Source of the DNA: Panorpa germanica
Taxonomy: Eukaryota > Arthropoda > Insecta > Mecoptera > Panorpidae
Assembly (NCBI GenBank): GCA_963678705.1
Contig: OY783206.1
Location: 17,867,807 to 17,931,806, forward strand
Length of the DNA: 64,000 nt
Reading direction: 5' to 3'
Below the pieces are notes generated by a model. The model was not told where the DNA came from, did no database searches, and worked only from the letters and a program-made list of their open reading frames with translations. Both the position numbers and the translations under genes were made by a program. Position 1 is the first letter of the stretch. Each line of letters opens with the position of its first letter. Positions 22,547 to 36,558 of this stretch are shown piece after piece.

Positions 22547-24131
22547 TATTAATTGTTATAAGTGATTAGGTAAACAATATATGCGGTTTTCTTGGAAATA
22601 GTGATTGATCGTTCATGAACATACAATGGTAACAAACAAATGGTAAGTAAGTAGGCATAAGTACAAGTATGTACATGAGATATTTATAGAAATTCAGTGT
22701 GCCTTTGATAATGTCTGGTGGCCAAGTGACCTTCAAAGAATTAGACGGCAAAAACCTCTAGGTACGTCTACTGCGCTATGGAGAACTATTTTTATTGTCG
22801 AACATTCATTTTACAAACCAATTACCGTTCCATGAAAAGGCAACTATCTAAAGGTTGTCCTCAGCGATTTGTAATAGGGCCTGAGCTCTGGAACATGGTA
22901 TTCGACGAGAACTGTGTTTCTCACTCGAAAGGTTGTGTAAACGTATGTTTTGCTAACGATAATGTGATCCTTATCGGTGCAAATAGTACAGAACAACTAG
23001 AAAGCCGTCCTCGACCTGCTATAGATAAAATCTGTAGTTTCTTGAACCTACAACGCTACGAAACAAATACGGTGACAACGAATGATAAACTTGTAACACA
23101 CCTTGCGCGTGTCACAAGGACGGAATGAAGCTTAAACTCGGCAACTATGCCAACACTATACAAGGGGGCATTTATGCCAATGGTTGTGTATTGTGCTTCG
23201 GCATGGTATTACAGGATCAATCTTCCAGATCTTCCATGCAAAGAACTATGTTATTGACGATGACGCGTTGTTGCAGAACTGTATCTACAGAAGTGGTGCA
23301 GGTGATATTAAGGACAATTCCTTTAGATTTAAAAATCACTCATGCACTTACTCAAGTACAAATTACGCTAGAACTGAAAAAATCAAATTTTGATGATTTA
23401 AAATTAATGCGACAAATTTCGAGGATTTAAAGTTAATGCGGCTGTAGGATAAAAGTCTGGAGACGATACCAAATATATTGCCAAAGAGATAAATGCATAT
23501 ATGCATAAGCTTTGGCAAGACAGATGGGACTTAATTAAAAAGGAAGACCTACGTATTGGTTTACAAGGACGTTAATATTGCTTTGCAACACAAGTGGTTC
23601 CTATCTACTATGTGTGTGATCGGCTCCTGCTACTTTAGGTGAAAAAAGTGATTAAAAGTGAGAAATTAATTACGGAGAAAAATTAAATAAATTATATGAA
23701 TACTTTTTCAAACGAAAAGTATTTGAGTTTGTTTTAAATTTGTGTTAATTTACCCTAAACAAAGTGTTTTTACAAAAGTTTGACAGTTGAAAACCAGTGT
23801 TAAAAACGAATTTTTCATTACGCGTACACGCGGTCTTATAAACATAACCTCAAAATTGTAACTTTGATGTTTGATATAAGACAATAATAAGTGCGATAGA
23901 CAAAAAAGTGATAATAATTAGGTTAGTGTTAGTGCTAAAACATCAAGGGGTTAAGAAATTTAAGAAATCTGTAGAGCTATATAAGGAATACCTCATATAA
24001 ACACTACAAATATACGGAAGACAAAAGGTTGCCGCCCACTATCAAGTAAGTCGATTAACATTAACTATAAATAATATTAAAACATAAGAATTAGTTTATA
24101 TAAATGCGTGTTTTAAATAATAAAGAGAGAG
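22547..24131 (+). repeat. Monomer 12, transitional
   Basis: It has type-a-like CCGTCCTCGACC and CTACAACGCTACG with subfamily A ends. A one-base loss in TTAGACGGCAAA shifts the frame after motif A (AFDNVWWP). The motif B/C frame is 22778-23128 and the QRT frame 23125-23430. Confidence 0.95.
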
Positions 24132-25718
24132 TATTAATTGTTATAAGTGATTAAGTGAACAATATATGCGGTTTTCTTGGAAATAGTGATTGATCGTTCA
24201 TGAACATTCAATGGTAACATACAAATGGTAAGTAAGTAGGCATAAGTACAAGTATGTACATGAGATATTTATAGAAATTCAGTGTGCCTTTGATAATGTC
24301 TGGTGGCCAAGTGACTTTCAAAGAATTAGACCGGTAAAAACCTCTAGGTACGTCTACTGCGCTATGGAGAACTATTTTCATTGTCGAACAATAATTTTAC
24401 AAACCGATTACCGTTTCATAAAAAGGCAACTATCTAAAGGTTGTCCTCAGCGATCCGTTATGGGGCCTGAGCTCTGGAACATGGTATTCGACAAGAACTG
24501 TGTTTCTCACTTGAAAGGTTGTGTAAACGTATGTTTTGCCAACGATAATGTGATCCTTATCAGTGCAAACAGTACAGAATAACTAGAAAGCCGTTCTCGA
24601 CCTGGTATAGATAAAATCTGTAGTTTCTTGAAGCTACAAAGCTACGAAACAAATACGGTAACAACGAATGATAAACTTGTAACACACCTTGCGCGTGTCA
24701 CAAGGACGGAATGAAGCTTGAACTCGGCAACTATGCCGACACTATATAAGGGGGCATTTATGCCAATGGTTGTGTGTTGTGCTTCGGCATGGTATTACAG
24801 AATCAATCTTCCAGATCTTCCATGCAAAGAACTATGTTATTGACGATGACGCGTTGTTGCAGAACTGTATCTACAGAAGTGGTGCAGGTGATATTAAGGA
24901 CAATTCCTTTGGATTTAAAAATCACTCATGCACTTACTCAAGTACAAATTACGCTAGAACTGAAAAAATCAAATTTTGATGATTTAAAATTAATGCGACA
25001 AATTTTGAGGATTTAAAGTTAATGCGGCTGTAGGATAAAAGTCTGGAGACGATACCAAATATATTGCCAAAAAGATGAATGCATATATGCATGAGCTCTT
25101 GCAAGACAGATGGGACTTAATACAAAAAGGAAGACCTACGTATTGGTTAACAAGGACGTTTATATTGCTTTGCAACACAAGTGGTTCCTATCTACTATGT
25201 GTGTGATCGGCTCCTGCTACTTTAGGTGAAAAAAGTGATTAAAAGTAAGAAATTAATTACGGAACAAAATTAAATAAATTATATGAATACTTTTTCAAAC
25301 GAAAAGTATTAGGGTTTGTTTTAAATTTGTGTTAATTTACCCTAAACAAAGTGTTTTTACAAAAGTTTGACAGTTGGAAACCAGTGTTAAAAACAAATTT
25401 TTCATTACGCGTACACGCGGTCTTATAAACATAACCTCAAAATTGTAACTTTGATGTTTGATATAAGACATTAATAAGTGCGAAAGACAAAAAAGTGATA
25501 ATAATTAGGTTAGTGTTAGTGCTAAAACATCAAGTGGTTAAGAAATTCAAGAAATCTGTAGAGCTATATAAGGAAGACCTCATATTAACACTACATATAT
25601 ACGGAAGACAAAAGGTTGCCGCCCACTATCAAGTAAGTCGATTAACATTAACTATAAATAATAATAAAACATAAGAATTAGTTTATATAAATGCGTGTTT
25701 TAAATAATAAAGAGAGTG
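24132..25718 (+). repeat. Monomer 13, transitional
   Basis: AACATTCAATGG, a subfamily B mark, appears here on a subfamily A body. Motifs A (24262-24309), B (24439-24480) and C (FAND, 24535-24546) share one frame that stops at 24582. GGATTTAAAAATC and ATTAGGGTTTG are private changes. Confidence 0.95.
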
Positions 25719-27305
25719 TATTAATTGTAATAAGTGATTAAGTGAACAATATATGCGGTTTTCTTGGAAATAGTGATTGATCGTTTATGAACATTCAATG
25801 GTAACAAACAAATGGTAAGTAAGTTGGCATAAGTACAAGTATGTACATGAGATATTTATAGAAATTCAGTGTGCCTTTGATAATTTCTGGTGGCCAAGTG
25901 ACCTTCAAAGAATTAAACCGGCAAAAACCTCTAGGTACGTCTACTGCGCTATGGAGAACTATTTTCATTGTCGAACATTAATTTTACAAACCGATTACCG
26001 TTTAATAAAAAGGCAACTATCTAAAGGTTGTCCTCTGCGATCCGTAATGGGGCCTAAGCTCTGGAACATGGTTTTCGACGAGAACTGTGTTTCTCACTCA
26101 AAAAGTTGTGTAAACGTATATTTTGCCAACGATAATGTGATCCTTATCGGTGCAAATAGTACAGAACAACTAGAAAGCCGTTCTTGACCTGCTATAGATA
26201 AAATCTGTAGTTTCTTGAAGCTACAAAGCTACGAAACAAATACGGTAACAACGAATGATAAACTTGTAACACACCTTGCGCGTGTCACAAGGACGGAATG
26301 AAGCTTAAACTCGGCAACTATGCCGACACTATACAAGGGGGCATTTATGCTAATAGTTGTGTATTGTGCTTCGGCATGGTATTACAGGATCAATCTTCCA
26401 GATCTTCCATGCAAAGAACTATGTTATTGACGATGACGCGTTGTTGCAGAACTGTATCTACAGAAGTGGTGCAAGTGATATTAGGGACAATTCCTTTAGA
26501 TTTAAAAATCACTCATGCACTTACTCAAGTACAAATTACGCTAGAACTGAAAAAATCAAATTTTGATGATTTAAAATTAATGCGACAAATTTCGAGGTTT
26601 TGAAGTTAATGCGGCTGTAGGATAAAAGTCTGGAGACGATACCAAATATATTGCCAAAGAGATGAATGCATATATGCATAAGCTCTGGCAAGACAGATGG
26701 GACCTAATACAAAAAGGAAGACCTACGTATTGGTTTACAAGGACGTTAATATTGCTTTGCAACACAAATGGTTCCTATCTACTATGTGTGTGATCGGCTC
26801 CTGCTACTTTAGGTGGAAAAAGTGATTAAAAGTGAGAAATTAATTATGGAAAAAAATTAAATAAATTTTATGAATACTTTTTCAAACGAAAAGTATTTAA
26901 GTTTGTTTTAAATTTGTGTTAATTTACCCTAAACAAAGTGTTTTTACAAAAGTTTGACAGTTGGAAACCAGTGATAAAAACGAATTTTTCATTACGCGTA
27001 CACGCGGTTTTATAAACATAACCTCAAATTTGTAACTTTGATGTTTGATATAAGACATTAATAAGTGCGATAGACAAAAAAAGTGATAATAATTAGGTTA
27101 TTGTTAGTGCTAAAACATCAAGTGGTTTAAAATTCAAGAAATCTGTAGAGATGTATAAGGAAGACCTCATATAAACACTACAAATATACGGAAGACAAAA
27201 GGTTGCCGCCAACTATCAAGTAAGTCGAATAACATTAACTATAAATAATATTAAAACACAAGAATTAGTTTATATAAATGCGTGTTTTAAATAATAATGA
27301 GAGTG
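25719..27305 (+). repeat. Monomer 14, transitional
   Basis: This is the last copy with GTAAACGTAT and the ATAGATAAAATC marks. Its linker has already switched to the B form (AGTGGTTTAAAATTC, AACACAAG, AATAATGAGAG). The A/B change therefore falls inside this monomer, between the RT part and the linker. Confidence 0.95.
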
Positions 27306-28759
27306 TTTTAATTGTTATAAGTGATTAAGTGAACAATATATGCGATTTTCTTGGAAATAGTGATTGATCGTTCATGAACATTCAACGGTAACAAACAAAT
27401 GGTAAGTAAGTAGGCATAAGTACAAGTATGTATATGAGATATTTATAGAAATTCAGTGTGCCTTTGTTGATGTCCGGTGGCCAAGTGACCTTCAATGAAT
27501 TAGACCGGCAAATCGGTAAACCGGTATTTGACGAGAACTGTGTTTCTCACTCGAAAGGTTGTGTAGACATATGTTTTGCCAACGATAATGTGATCCTTAT
27601 CCGTGCAAATAGTACAGAAACCCTAGAAAGCCGTTCTCGACCTGCTATATATAAAATCTGTAGTTTCTTGAAGCTACAAAGCTACGAAGCAAATACAGTA
27701 ACAACGAATGATAAACTTGTAACACACCTTGCGCGCGTCACAAGGACGGAATGAAGCTTAAACTCGGCAACTATGCCGACACTATACAAGGGGGCATTTA
27801 TGCTAATAGTTGTGTATTGTGCTTCGGCATGGTATTACAGGATTAATCTTTCAGATCTTCCATGCAAAAAACTATGTTATTGACGATGACGCGTTGTTGC
27901 AGAACTGTATCTACAGAAGTGGTGCAAGTGATATTAGGGACAATTCCTTTAGATTTAAAAATCACTCATGCACTTACTTAAGTACAAATTACGCTAGAAC
28001 TAAAAAAATCAAATTTTGATGATTTAAAATTAATGCGACAAATTTCGAGGATTTGAAGTTAATGCGGCTGTAGGATAAAAGTCTGGAGACGATACCAAAT
28101 ATATTGCCAAAGAGATGAATGCATATATGCATAAGCTCTGGCAAGACAGATGGAACTTAATACAAAAAGGAAGACCTACGTATTGGTTTACAAGGACGTT
28201 AATATTGCTTTGCAATACAAGTGGTTCCTATCTACTATGTGTGTGATCGACTCCTGCTACTTTAGGTGAAAAAAGTGATTAAAAGTGAGAAATTAATTAT
28301 GGAAAAAAATTAAATAAATTATATGAATACTTTTTCAAACGAAAAGTATTTAAGTGTGTTTTAAATTTGTGTTAATTTACCCTAAACAAAGTGTTTTTAC
28401 AAAAGTTTGACAGTTGGAAACCAGTGTTAAAAACGAATTTTTCATTACGCGTACACGCGGTCTTATAAACATAACCTCAAATTTGTAACTTTGATGTTTG
28501 ATATAAGACATTAATAAGTGCGATAGACAAAAAAAGTGATAATAATTAGGTTAGTGTTAGTGCTAAAACATCAAGTGGTTTAAAATTCAAGAAATCTGTA
28601 GAGATATATAAGGAAGACCTCATATAAACACTACAAATATACGCAAGACAAAAGGTTGCCGCCCACTATCAAGTAAGTCGAATAACATTAACTATAAATA
28701 ATATTAAAACACAAGAATTAGTTTTTTATAAATGCGTGTTTTAAATAATAATGAGAGTG
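27306..28759 (+). repeat. Monomer 15, subfamily B, ~132 bases short
   Basis: First full B monomer. It has the motif B deletion and the private changes TGCGATTTTC, TTCAACGG and ATCCGTGCAAAT. It is nearly identical to copy 17. Confidence 0.95.
27332..28271 (+). pseudogene. RT remnant of copy 15 with motif B deleted
   Basis: About 132 bases are missing compared with neighbours. After GACCGGCAAA the sequence passes through TCGGTAAACCGG (about 27507-27524) straight into TATTTGACGAGAACTG. This removes the ENYF...GCPQRSVMGPELWN stretch, including motif B. Motif C (FAND) and the QRT block remain downstream. The junction creates a 98-codon frame at 27458-27754. The same deletion is carried by copy 17, so it was duplicated after it arose. 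Confidence 0.8.
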
Positions 28760-30345
28760 TATTAATTGTTATAAGTGATTAAGTGAACAATATATGCGGT
28801 TTTCTTGGAAATAGTGATTGATCGTTCATGAACATTCAATGGTAACAAACAAATGGTAAGTAAGTAGGCATAAATACATGTATGTATATGAGATATTTAT
28901 AGAAATTCAGTGTGCCTTTGTTAATGTCCGGTGGCCAAGTGACCTTCAATGAATTAGACCGGCAAAAACCTATAGGTACGTCTACTGCGCTATGGAGAAC
29001 TATTTTCATTGTCGAACATTATTTTACAAACCGATTACCGTTCCATGAAAAGACAACTATCTAAAGGTTGTCCTCAGCGATCTGTAATGGGGCCTGAGCT
29101 CTGAAACATGGTATTCGACGAGAACTGTGTTTCTCACTCGAAAGGTTGTGTAGACATATGTTTTGCCAACGATAATGTGATCCTTATCGGTGCAAATAGT
29201 ACAGAAACCCTAGAAAGCTGTTCTCGACCTGCTATATATAAAATCTGTAGTTTCTTGAAGCTACAAAGCTACGAAACAAATACAGTAACAACGAATGATA
29301 AACTTGTAACACACCTTGCGCGTGTCACAAGGACGGAATGAAGCTTAAACTCGGCAACTATGCCGACACTATACAAGGGGGCATTTATGCTAATAGTTGT
29401 GTATTGTGCTTCGGCATGGTATTACAGGATCAATCTTCCAGATCTTCCATGCAAAGAACTATGTTATTGACGATGACGCGTTGTTGCAGAACTGTATCTA
29501 CAGAAGTGGTGCAAGTGATATTGGGGACAATTCCTTTAGATTTAAAAATCACTCATGCACTTACTCAAGTACAAATTACGCTAGAACTGAAAAAATCAAA
29601 TTTTGATGATTTAAAATTAATGCGACAAATTTCGAGGATTTAAAGTTAATGCGGCTGTAGGATAAAAGTCTGGAGACGATACCAAATATATTGCCAAAGA
29701 GCTGAATGCATATATGCATAAGCTCTGGCAAGACAGATGGGACTTAATACAAAAAGGAAGACCTACGTATTGGTTTACAAGGACGTCAATATTGCTTTGC
29801 AACACAAGTGGTTCCTATCTACTATGTGTGTGATCGGCTCCTGCTACTTTAGATAAAAAAAGTGATTAAAAGTGAGAAATTAATTATGGAAAAAAATTAA
29901 ATAAATTATATGAATACTTTTTCAAACGAAAAGTATTTAAGTTTGTTTTAAATTTGTGTTAATTTACCCTAAACAAAGTGTTTTTACAAAAGTTTGACAG
30001 TTGGAAGCCAGTGTTAAAAACGAATTTTTTATTACGCGTACACGCGGTCTTATAAACATAACCTCAAATTTGTAACTTTGATGTTTGATATAAGACATTA
30101 ATAAGTGCGATAGACAAAAAAAGTAATAATAATTAGGTTAGTGTTAGTGCTAAAACATCAAGTGGTTTAAAATTCAAGAAATCTGTAGAGATGTATAAGG
30201 AAGACCTCATATAAACACTACAAATATACGGAAGACAAAAGGTTGCCGCCAACTATCAAGTAAGTCGAATAACATTAACTATAAATAATATTAAAACACA
30301 AGAATTAGTTTATATAAATGCGTGTTTTAAATAATAATGAGAGTG
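28760..30345 (+). repeat. Monomer 16, subfamily B
   Basis: Marked by AAATACATGTATG, GAAAGCTGTTC and AGATAAAAAAAGTG, and nearly identical to copy 18. TGA interrupts the frame at CTCTGAAACATGG. Its tail (ATGTATAAGG, GCCAACTATC, GTGTTTTAATTG) matches the tail of copy 14. Confidence 0.95.
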
Positions 30346-31799
30346 TTTTAATTGTTATAAGTGATTAAGTGAACAATATATGCGATTTTCTTGGAAATAG
30401 TGATTGATCGTTCATGAACATTCAACGGTAACAAACAAATGGTAAGTAAGTAGGCATAAGTACAAGTATGTATATGAGATATTTATAGAAATTCAGTGTG
30501 CCTTTGTTGATGTCCGGTGGCCAAGTGACCTTCAATGAATTAGACCGGCAAATCGGTAAACCGGTATTTGACGAGAACTGTGTTTCTCACTCGAAAGGTT
30601 GTGTAGACATATGTTTTGCCAACGATAATGTGATCCTTATCCGTGCAAATAGTACAGAAACCCTAGAAAGCCGTTCTCGACCTGCTATATATAAAATCTG
30701 TAGTTTCTTGAAGCTACAAAGCTACGAAGCAAATACAGTAACAACGAATGATAAACTTGTAACACACCTTGCGCGCGTCACAAGGACGGAATGAAGCTTA
30801 AACTCGGCAACTATGCCGACACTATACAAGGGGGCATTTATGCTAATAGTTGTGTATTGTGCTTCGGCATGGTATTACAGGATTAATCTTTCAGATCTTC
30901 CATGCAAAAAACTATGTTATTGACGATGACGCGTTGTTGCAGAACTGTATCTACAGAAGTGGTGCAAGTGATATTAGGGACAATTCCTTTAGATTTAAAA
31001 ATCACTCATGCACTTACTTAAGTACAAATTACGCTAGAACTAAAAAAATCAAATTTTGATGATTTAAAATTAATGCGACAAATTTCGAGGATTTGAAGTT
31101 AATGCGGCTGTAGGATAAAAGTCTGGAGACGATACCAAATATATTGCCAAAGAGATGAATGCATATATGCATAAGCTCTGGCAAGACAGATGGAACTTAA
31201 TACAAAAAGGAAGACCTACGTATTGGTTTACAAGGACGTTAATATTGCTTTGCAATACAAGTGGTTCCTATCTACTATGTGTGTGATCGACTCCTGCTAC
31301 TTTAGGTGAAAAAAGTGATTAAAAGTGAGAAATTAATTATGGAAAAAAATTAAATAAATTATATGAATACTTTTTCAAACGAAAAGTATTTAAGTGTGTT
31401 TTAAATTTGTGTTAATTTACCCTAAACAAAGTGTTTTTACAAAAGTTTGACAGTTGGAAACCAGTGTTAAAAACGAATTTTTCATTACGCGTACACGCGG
31501 TCTTATAAACATAACCTCAAATTTGTAACTTTGATGTTTGATATAAGACATTAATAAGTGCGATAGACAAAAAAAGTGATAATAATTAGGTTAGTGTTAG
31601 TGCTAAAACATCAAGTGGTTTAAAATTCAAGAAATCTGTAGAGATATATAAGGAAGACCTCATATAAACACTACAAATATACGGAAGACAAAAGGTTGCC
31701 GCCCACTATCAAGTAAGTCGAATAACATTAACTATAAATAATATTAAAACACAAGAATTAGTTTTTTATAAATGCGTGTTTTAAATAATAATGAGAGTG
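30346..31799 (+). repeat. Monomer 17, subfamily B, ~132 bases short
   Basis: A duplicate of copy 15 with the same deletion junction (about 30547-30564). I saw one difference over its length, a C/G change in the linker. Confidence 0.95.
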
Positions 31800-33385
31800 T
31801 ATTAATTGTTATAAGTGATTAAGTGAACAATATATGCGGTTTTCTTGGAAATAGTGATTGATCGTTCATGAACATTCAATGGTAACAAACAAATGGTAAG
31901 TAAGTAGGCATAAATACATGTATGTATATGAGATATTTATAGAAATTCAGTGTGCCTTTGTTAATGTCCGGTGGCCAAGTGACCTTCAATGAATTAGACC
32001 GGCAAAAACCTATAGGTACGTCTACTGCGCTATGGAGAACTATTTTCATTGTCGAACATTATTTTACAAACCGATTACCGTTCCATGAAAAGACAACTAT
32101 CTAAAGGTTGTCCTCAGCGATCTGTAATGGGGCCTGAGCTCTGAAACATGGTATTCGACGAGAACTGTGTTTCTCACTCGAAAGGTTGTGTAGACATATG
32201 TTTTGCCAACGATAATGTGATCCTTATCGGTGCAAATAGTACAGAAACCCTAGAAAGCTGTTCTCGACCTGCTATATATAAAATCTGTAGTTTCTTAAAG
32301 CTACAAAGCTACGAAACAAATACAGTAACAACGAATGATAAACTTGTAACACACCTTGCGCGTGTCACAAGGACGGAATAAAGCTTAAAGTCGGCAACTA
32401 TGCCGACACTATACAAGGGGGCATTTATGCTAATAGTTGTGTATTGTGCTTCGGCATGGTATTACAGGATCAATCTTCCAGATCTTCCATGCAAAGAACT
32501 ATGTTATTGACGATGACGCGTTGTTGCAGAACTGTATCTACAGAAGTGGTGCAAGTGATATTGGGGACCATTCCTTTAGATTTAAAAATCACTCATGCAC
32601 TTACTCAAGTACAAATTACGCTAGAACTGAAAAAATCAAATTTTGATGATTTAAAATTAATGCGACAAATTTCGAGGATTTAAAGTTAATGCGGCTGTAG
32701 GATAAAAGTCTGGAGACGATACCAAATATATTGCCAAAGAGCTGAATGCATATATGCATAAGCTCTGGCAAGACAGATGGGACTTAATACAAAAAGGAAG
32801 ACCTACGTATTGGTTTACAAGGACGTCAATATTGCTTTGCAACACAAGTGGTTCCTATCTACTATGTGTGTGATCGGCTCCTGCTACTTTAGATAAAAAA
32901 AGTGATTAAAAGTGAGAAATTAATTATGGAAAAAAATTAAATAAATTATATGAATACTTTTTCAAACGAAAAGTATTTAAGTTTGTTTTAAATTTGTGTT
33001 AATTTACCCTAAACAAAGTGTTTTTACAAAAGTTTGACAGTTGGAAACCAGTGTTAAAAACGAATTTTTTATTACGCGTACACGCGGTCTTATAAACATA
33101 ACCTCAAATTTGTAACTTTGATGTTTGATATAAGACTTTAATAAGTGCGATAGACAAAAAAAGTGATAATAATTAGGTTAGTGTTAGTGCTAAAACATCA
33201 AGTGGTTTAAAATTTAAGAAATCTGTAGAGATATATAAGGAAGACCTCATATAAACACTACAAATATACGGAAGACAAAAGGTTGCCGCCCACTATCAAG
33301 TAAGTCGAATAACATTAACTATAAATAATATTAAAACACAAGAATTAGTTTATATAAATGCGTGTTTTAAATAATAATGAGAGTG
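31800..33385 (+). repeat. Monomer 18, subfamily B
   Basis: A duplicate of copy 16. Differences include a TAA in place of TGA after TRTE. The final ~350 bases follow copy 19-22 style instead of copy 16. Confidence 0.95.
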
Positions 33386-34972
33386 TATTAATTGTTATAA
33401 GTGATTAAGTGAACAATATATGCGGTTTTCTTGGAAATAGTGATTGATCGTTCATAAACATTCAATGGTAACAAACAAATGGTAAGTAAGTAGGCATAAG
33501 TACAAGTATGTATATGAGATATTTATAGAAATTCAGTGTGCCTTTGTTGATGTCCGGTGGCCAACTGACCTTCAAAGAATTAGACCGGCAAAAACCTATA
33601 GGTACGACTACTGCGCTATGGAGAACTATTTTCATTGTCGAATATTATTTTACAAACCGATTACCGTTCCATGAAAAGGCAACTATCTAAAGGTTGTCCT
33701 CAGCGATCTGTAATGGGGCCTGAGCTCTGGAACATGGTATTCGACGAGAACTGTGTTTCTCACTCGAAAGGTTGTGTAGACATATGTTTTGCCAACGATA
33801 ATGTGATCCTTATCGGTGCAAATAGTACAGAAACCCTAGAAAGCCGTTCTCGACCTGCTATATATAAAATCTGTAGTTTCTTGAAGCTACAAAGCTACGA
33901 AACAAATACAGTAACAACGAATGATAAACTTGTAACACACCTTGCGCGTGTCACAAGGACGGAATAAAGCTTAAACTCGGCAACTATGCCGACACTATAC
34001 AAGGGGGCATTTATGCTAATAGTTGTGTATTGTGCTTCGGCATGGTATTACAGGATCAATCTTCCAGATCTTCCATGCAAAGAACTATGTTATTGACGAT
34101 GACGCGTTGTTGCAGAACTGTATCTACAGAAGTGGTGCAAGTGATATTAGGGACAATTCCTTTAGATTTAAAAATCACTCATGCACTTACTCAAGTACAA
34201 ATTACGCTAGAACTGAAAAAATCAAATTTTGATGATTTAAAATTAATGCGACAAATTTCGAGGATTTAAAGTTAATGCGGCTGTAGGATAAAAGTCTGGA
34301 GACGATACCAAATATATTGCCAAAGAGCTGAATGCATATATGCATAAGCTCTGGCAAGACAGATGGGACTTAATACAAAAAGGAAGACCTACGTATTGGT
34401 TTACAAGGACGTCAATATTGCTTTGCAACACAAGTGGTTCCTATCTACTATGTGTGTGATCGACTCCTGCTACTTTAGGTGAAAAAAGTGATTAAAAGTG
34501 AGAAATTAATTATGGAAAAAAATTAAATAAATTATATGAATACTTTTTCAAACGAAAAGTATTTAAGTGTGTTTTAAATTTGTGTTAATTTACCCTAAAC
34601 AAAGTGTTTTTACAAAAGTTTGACAGTTGGAAACCAGTGTTAAAAACGAATTTTTCATTACGCGTACACGCGGTCTTATAAACATAACCTCAAATTTGTA
34701 ACTTTGATGTTTGATATAAGACATTAATAAGTGCCAGAGACAAAAACAGTGATAATAATTAGGTTAGTGTTAGTGCTAAAACATCAAGTGGTTTAAAATT
34801 CAAGAAATCTGTAGAGATATATAAGGAAGACCTCATATAAACACTACAAATATACGGAAGACAAAAGGTTGCCGCCCACTATCAAGTAAGTCGAATAACA
34901 TTAACTATAAATAATATTAAAACACAAGAATTAGTTTTTTATAAATGCGTGTTTTAAATAATAATGAGAGTG
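33386..34972 (+). repeat. Monomer 19, subfamily B, type p
   Basis: Type p is marked by CGTTCATAAACATTC and GGTACGACTACTG. Private changes are GTGGCCAACTGACC and GTGCCAGAGAC. It ends with GTTTTTTATAAATGCG. Confidence 0.95.
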
Positions 34973-36558
34973 TATTAATTGTTATAAGTGATTAAGTGAA
35001 CAATATATGCGGTTTTCTTGGAAATAGTGATTGATCGTTCATGAACATTCAATGGTAACAAACAAATGGTAAGTAAGTAGGCATAAATACATGTATGTAT
35101 ATGAGATATTTATAGAAATTCAGTGTGCCTTTGTTGATGTCCGGTGGCCAAGTGACCTTCAATGAATTAGACCGGCAAAAACCTATAGGTACGTCTACTG
35201 CGCTATGGAGAACTATTTTCATTGTCGAACATTATTTTACAAACCGATTACCGTTCCATGAAAAAGCAACTATCTAAAGGTTGTCCTCAGCGATCTGTAA
35301 TGGGGCCTGAGCTCTGGAACATGGTATTCGACGAGAACTGTGTTTCTCACTCGAAAGGTTGTGTAGACATATGTTTTGCCAACGATAATGTGATCCTTAT
35401 CGGTGCAAATAGTACAGAAACCCTAGAAAGCTGTTCTCGACCTGCTATATATAAAATCTGTAGTTTCTTGAAGCTACAAAGCTACGAAACAAATACAGTA
35501 ACAACGAATGATAAACTTGTAACACACCTTGCGCGTGTCACAAGGACGGAATGAAGCTTAAACTCGGCAACTATGCCGACACTATACAAGGGGGCATTTA
35601 TGCTAATAGTTGTGTATTGTGCTTCGGCATGGTATTACAGGATCAATCTTCCAGATCTTCCATGCAAAGAACTATGTTATTGACGATGACGCGTTGTTGC
35701 AGAACTGTATCTACAGAAGTGGTGCAAGTGATATTGGGGACAATTCCTTTAGATTTAAAAATCACTCATGCACTTACTCAAGTACAAATTACGCTAGAAC
35801 TGAATAAATCAAATTTTGATGATTTAAAATTAATGCGACAAATTTCGAGGATTTAAAGTTAATGCGGCTGTAGGATAAAAGTCTGGAGACGATACCAAAT
35901 ATATTGCCAAAGAGCTGAATGCATATATGCATAAGCTCTGGCAAGACAGATGGGACTTAATACAAAAAGGAAGACCTACGTATTGGTTTACAAGGACGTC
36001 AATATTGCTTTGCAACACAAGTGGTTCCTATCTACTATGTGTGTGATCGGCTCCTGCTACTTTAGATAAAAAAAGTGATTAAAAGTGAGAAATTAATTAT
36101 GGAAAAAAATTAAATAAATTATATGAATACTTTTTCAAACGAAAAGTATTTAAGTTTGTTTTAAATTTGTGTTAATTTACCCTAAACAAAGTGTTTTTAC
36201 AAAAGTTTGACAGTTGGAAGCCAGTGTTAAAAACGAATTTTTTATTACGCGTACACGCGGTCTTATAAACATAACCTCAAATTTGTAACTTTGATGTTTG
36301 ATATAAGACATTAATAAGTGCGATAGACAAAAAAAGTAATAATAATTAGGTTAGTGTTAGTGCTAAAACATCAAGTGGTTTAAAATTTAAGAAATCTGTA
36401 GAGATATATAAGGAAGACCTCATATAAACACTACAAATATACGGAAGACAAAAGGTTGCCGCCCACTATCAAGTAAGTCGAATAACATTAACTATAAATA
36501 ATATTAAAACACAAGAATTAGTTTATATAAATGCGTGTTTTAAATAATAATGAGAGTG
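34973..36558 (+). repeat. Monomer 20, subfamily B, type q
   Basis: Type q is marked by AAATACATGTATG, CATGAAAAAGCAAC and GAAAGCTGTTC. GAATAAATC is private and ends the 65-codon shadow frame early. Confidence 0.95.

Noticed and set aside
27306-33385. Assembly artefact as the explanation for the near-identical 15-16 and 17-18 blocks
   Set aside because: Not excluded, but the two blocks differ at about a dozen sites, clustered at one end as a real crossover would leave, so I keep it as a finding needing read support.
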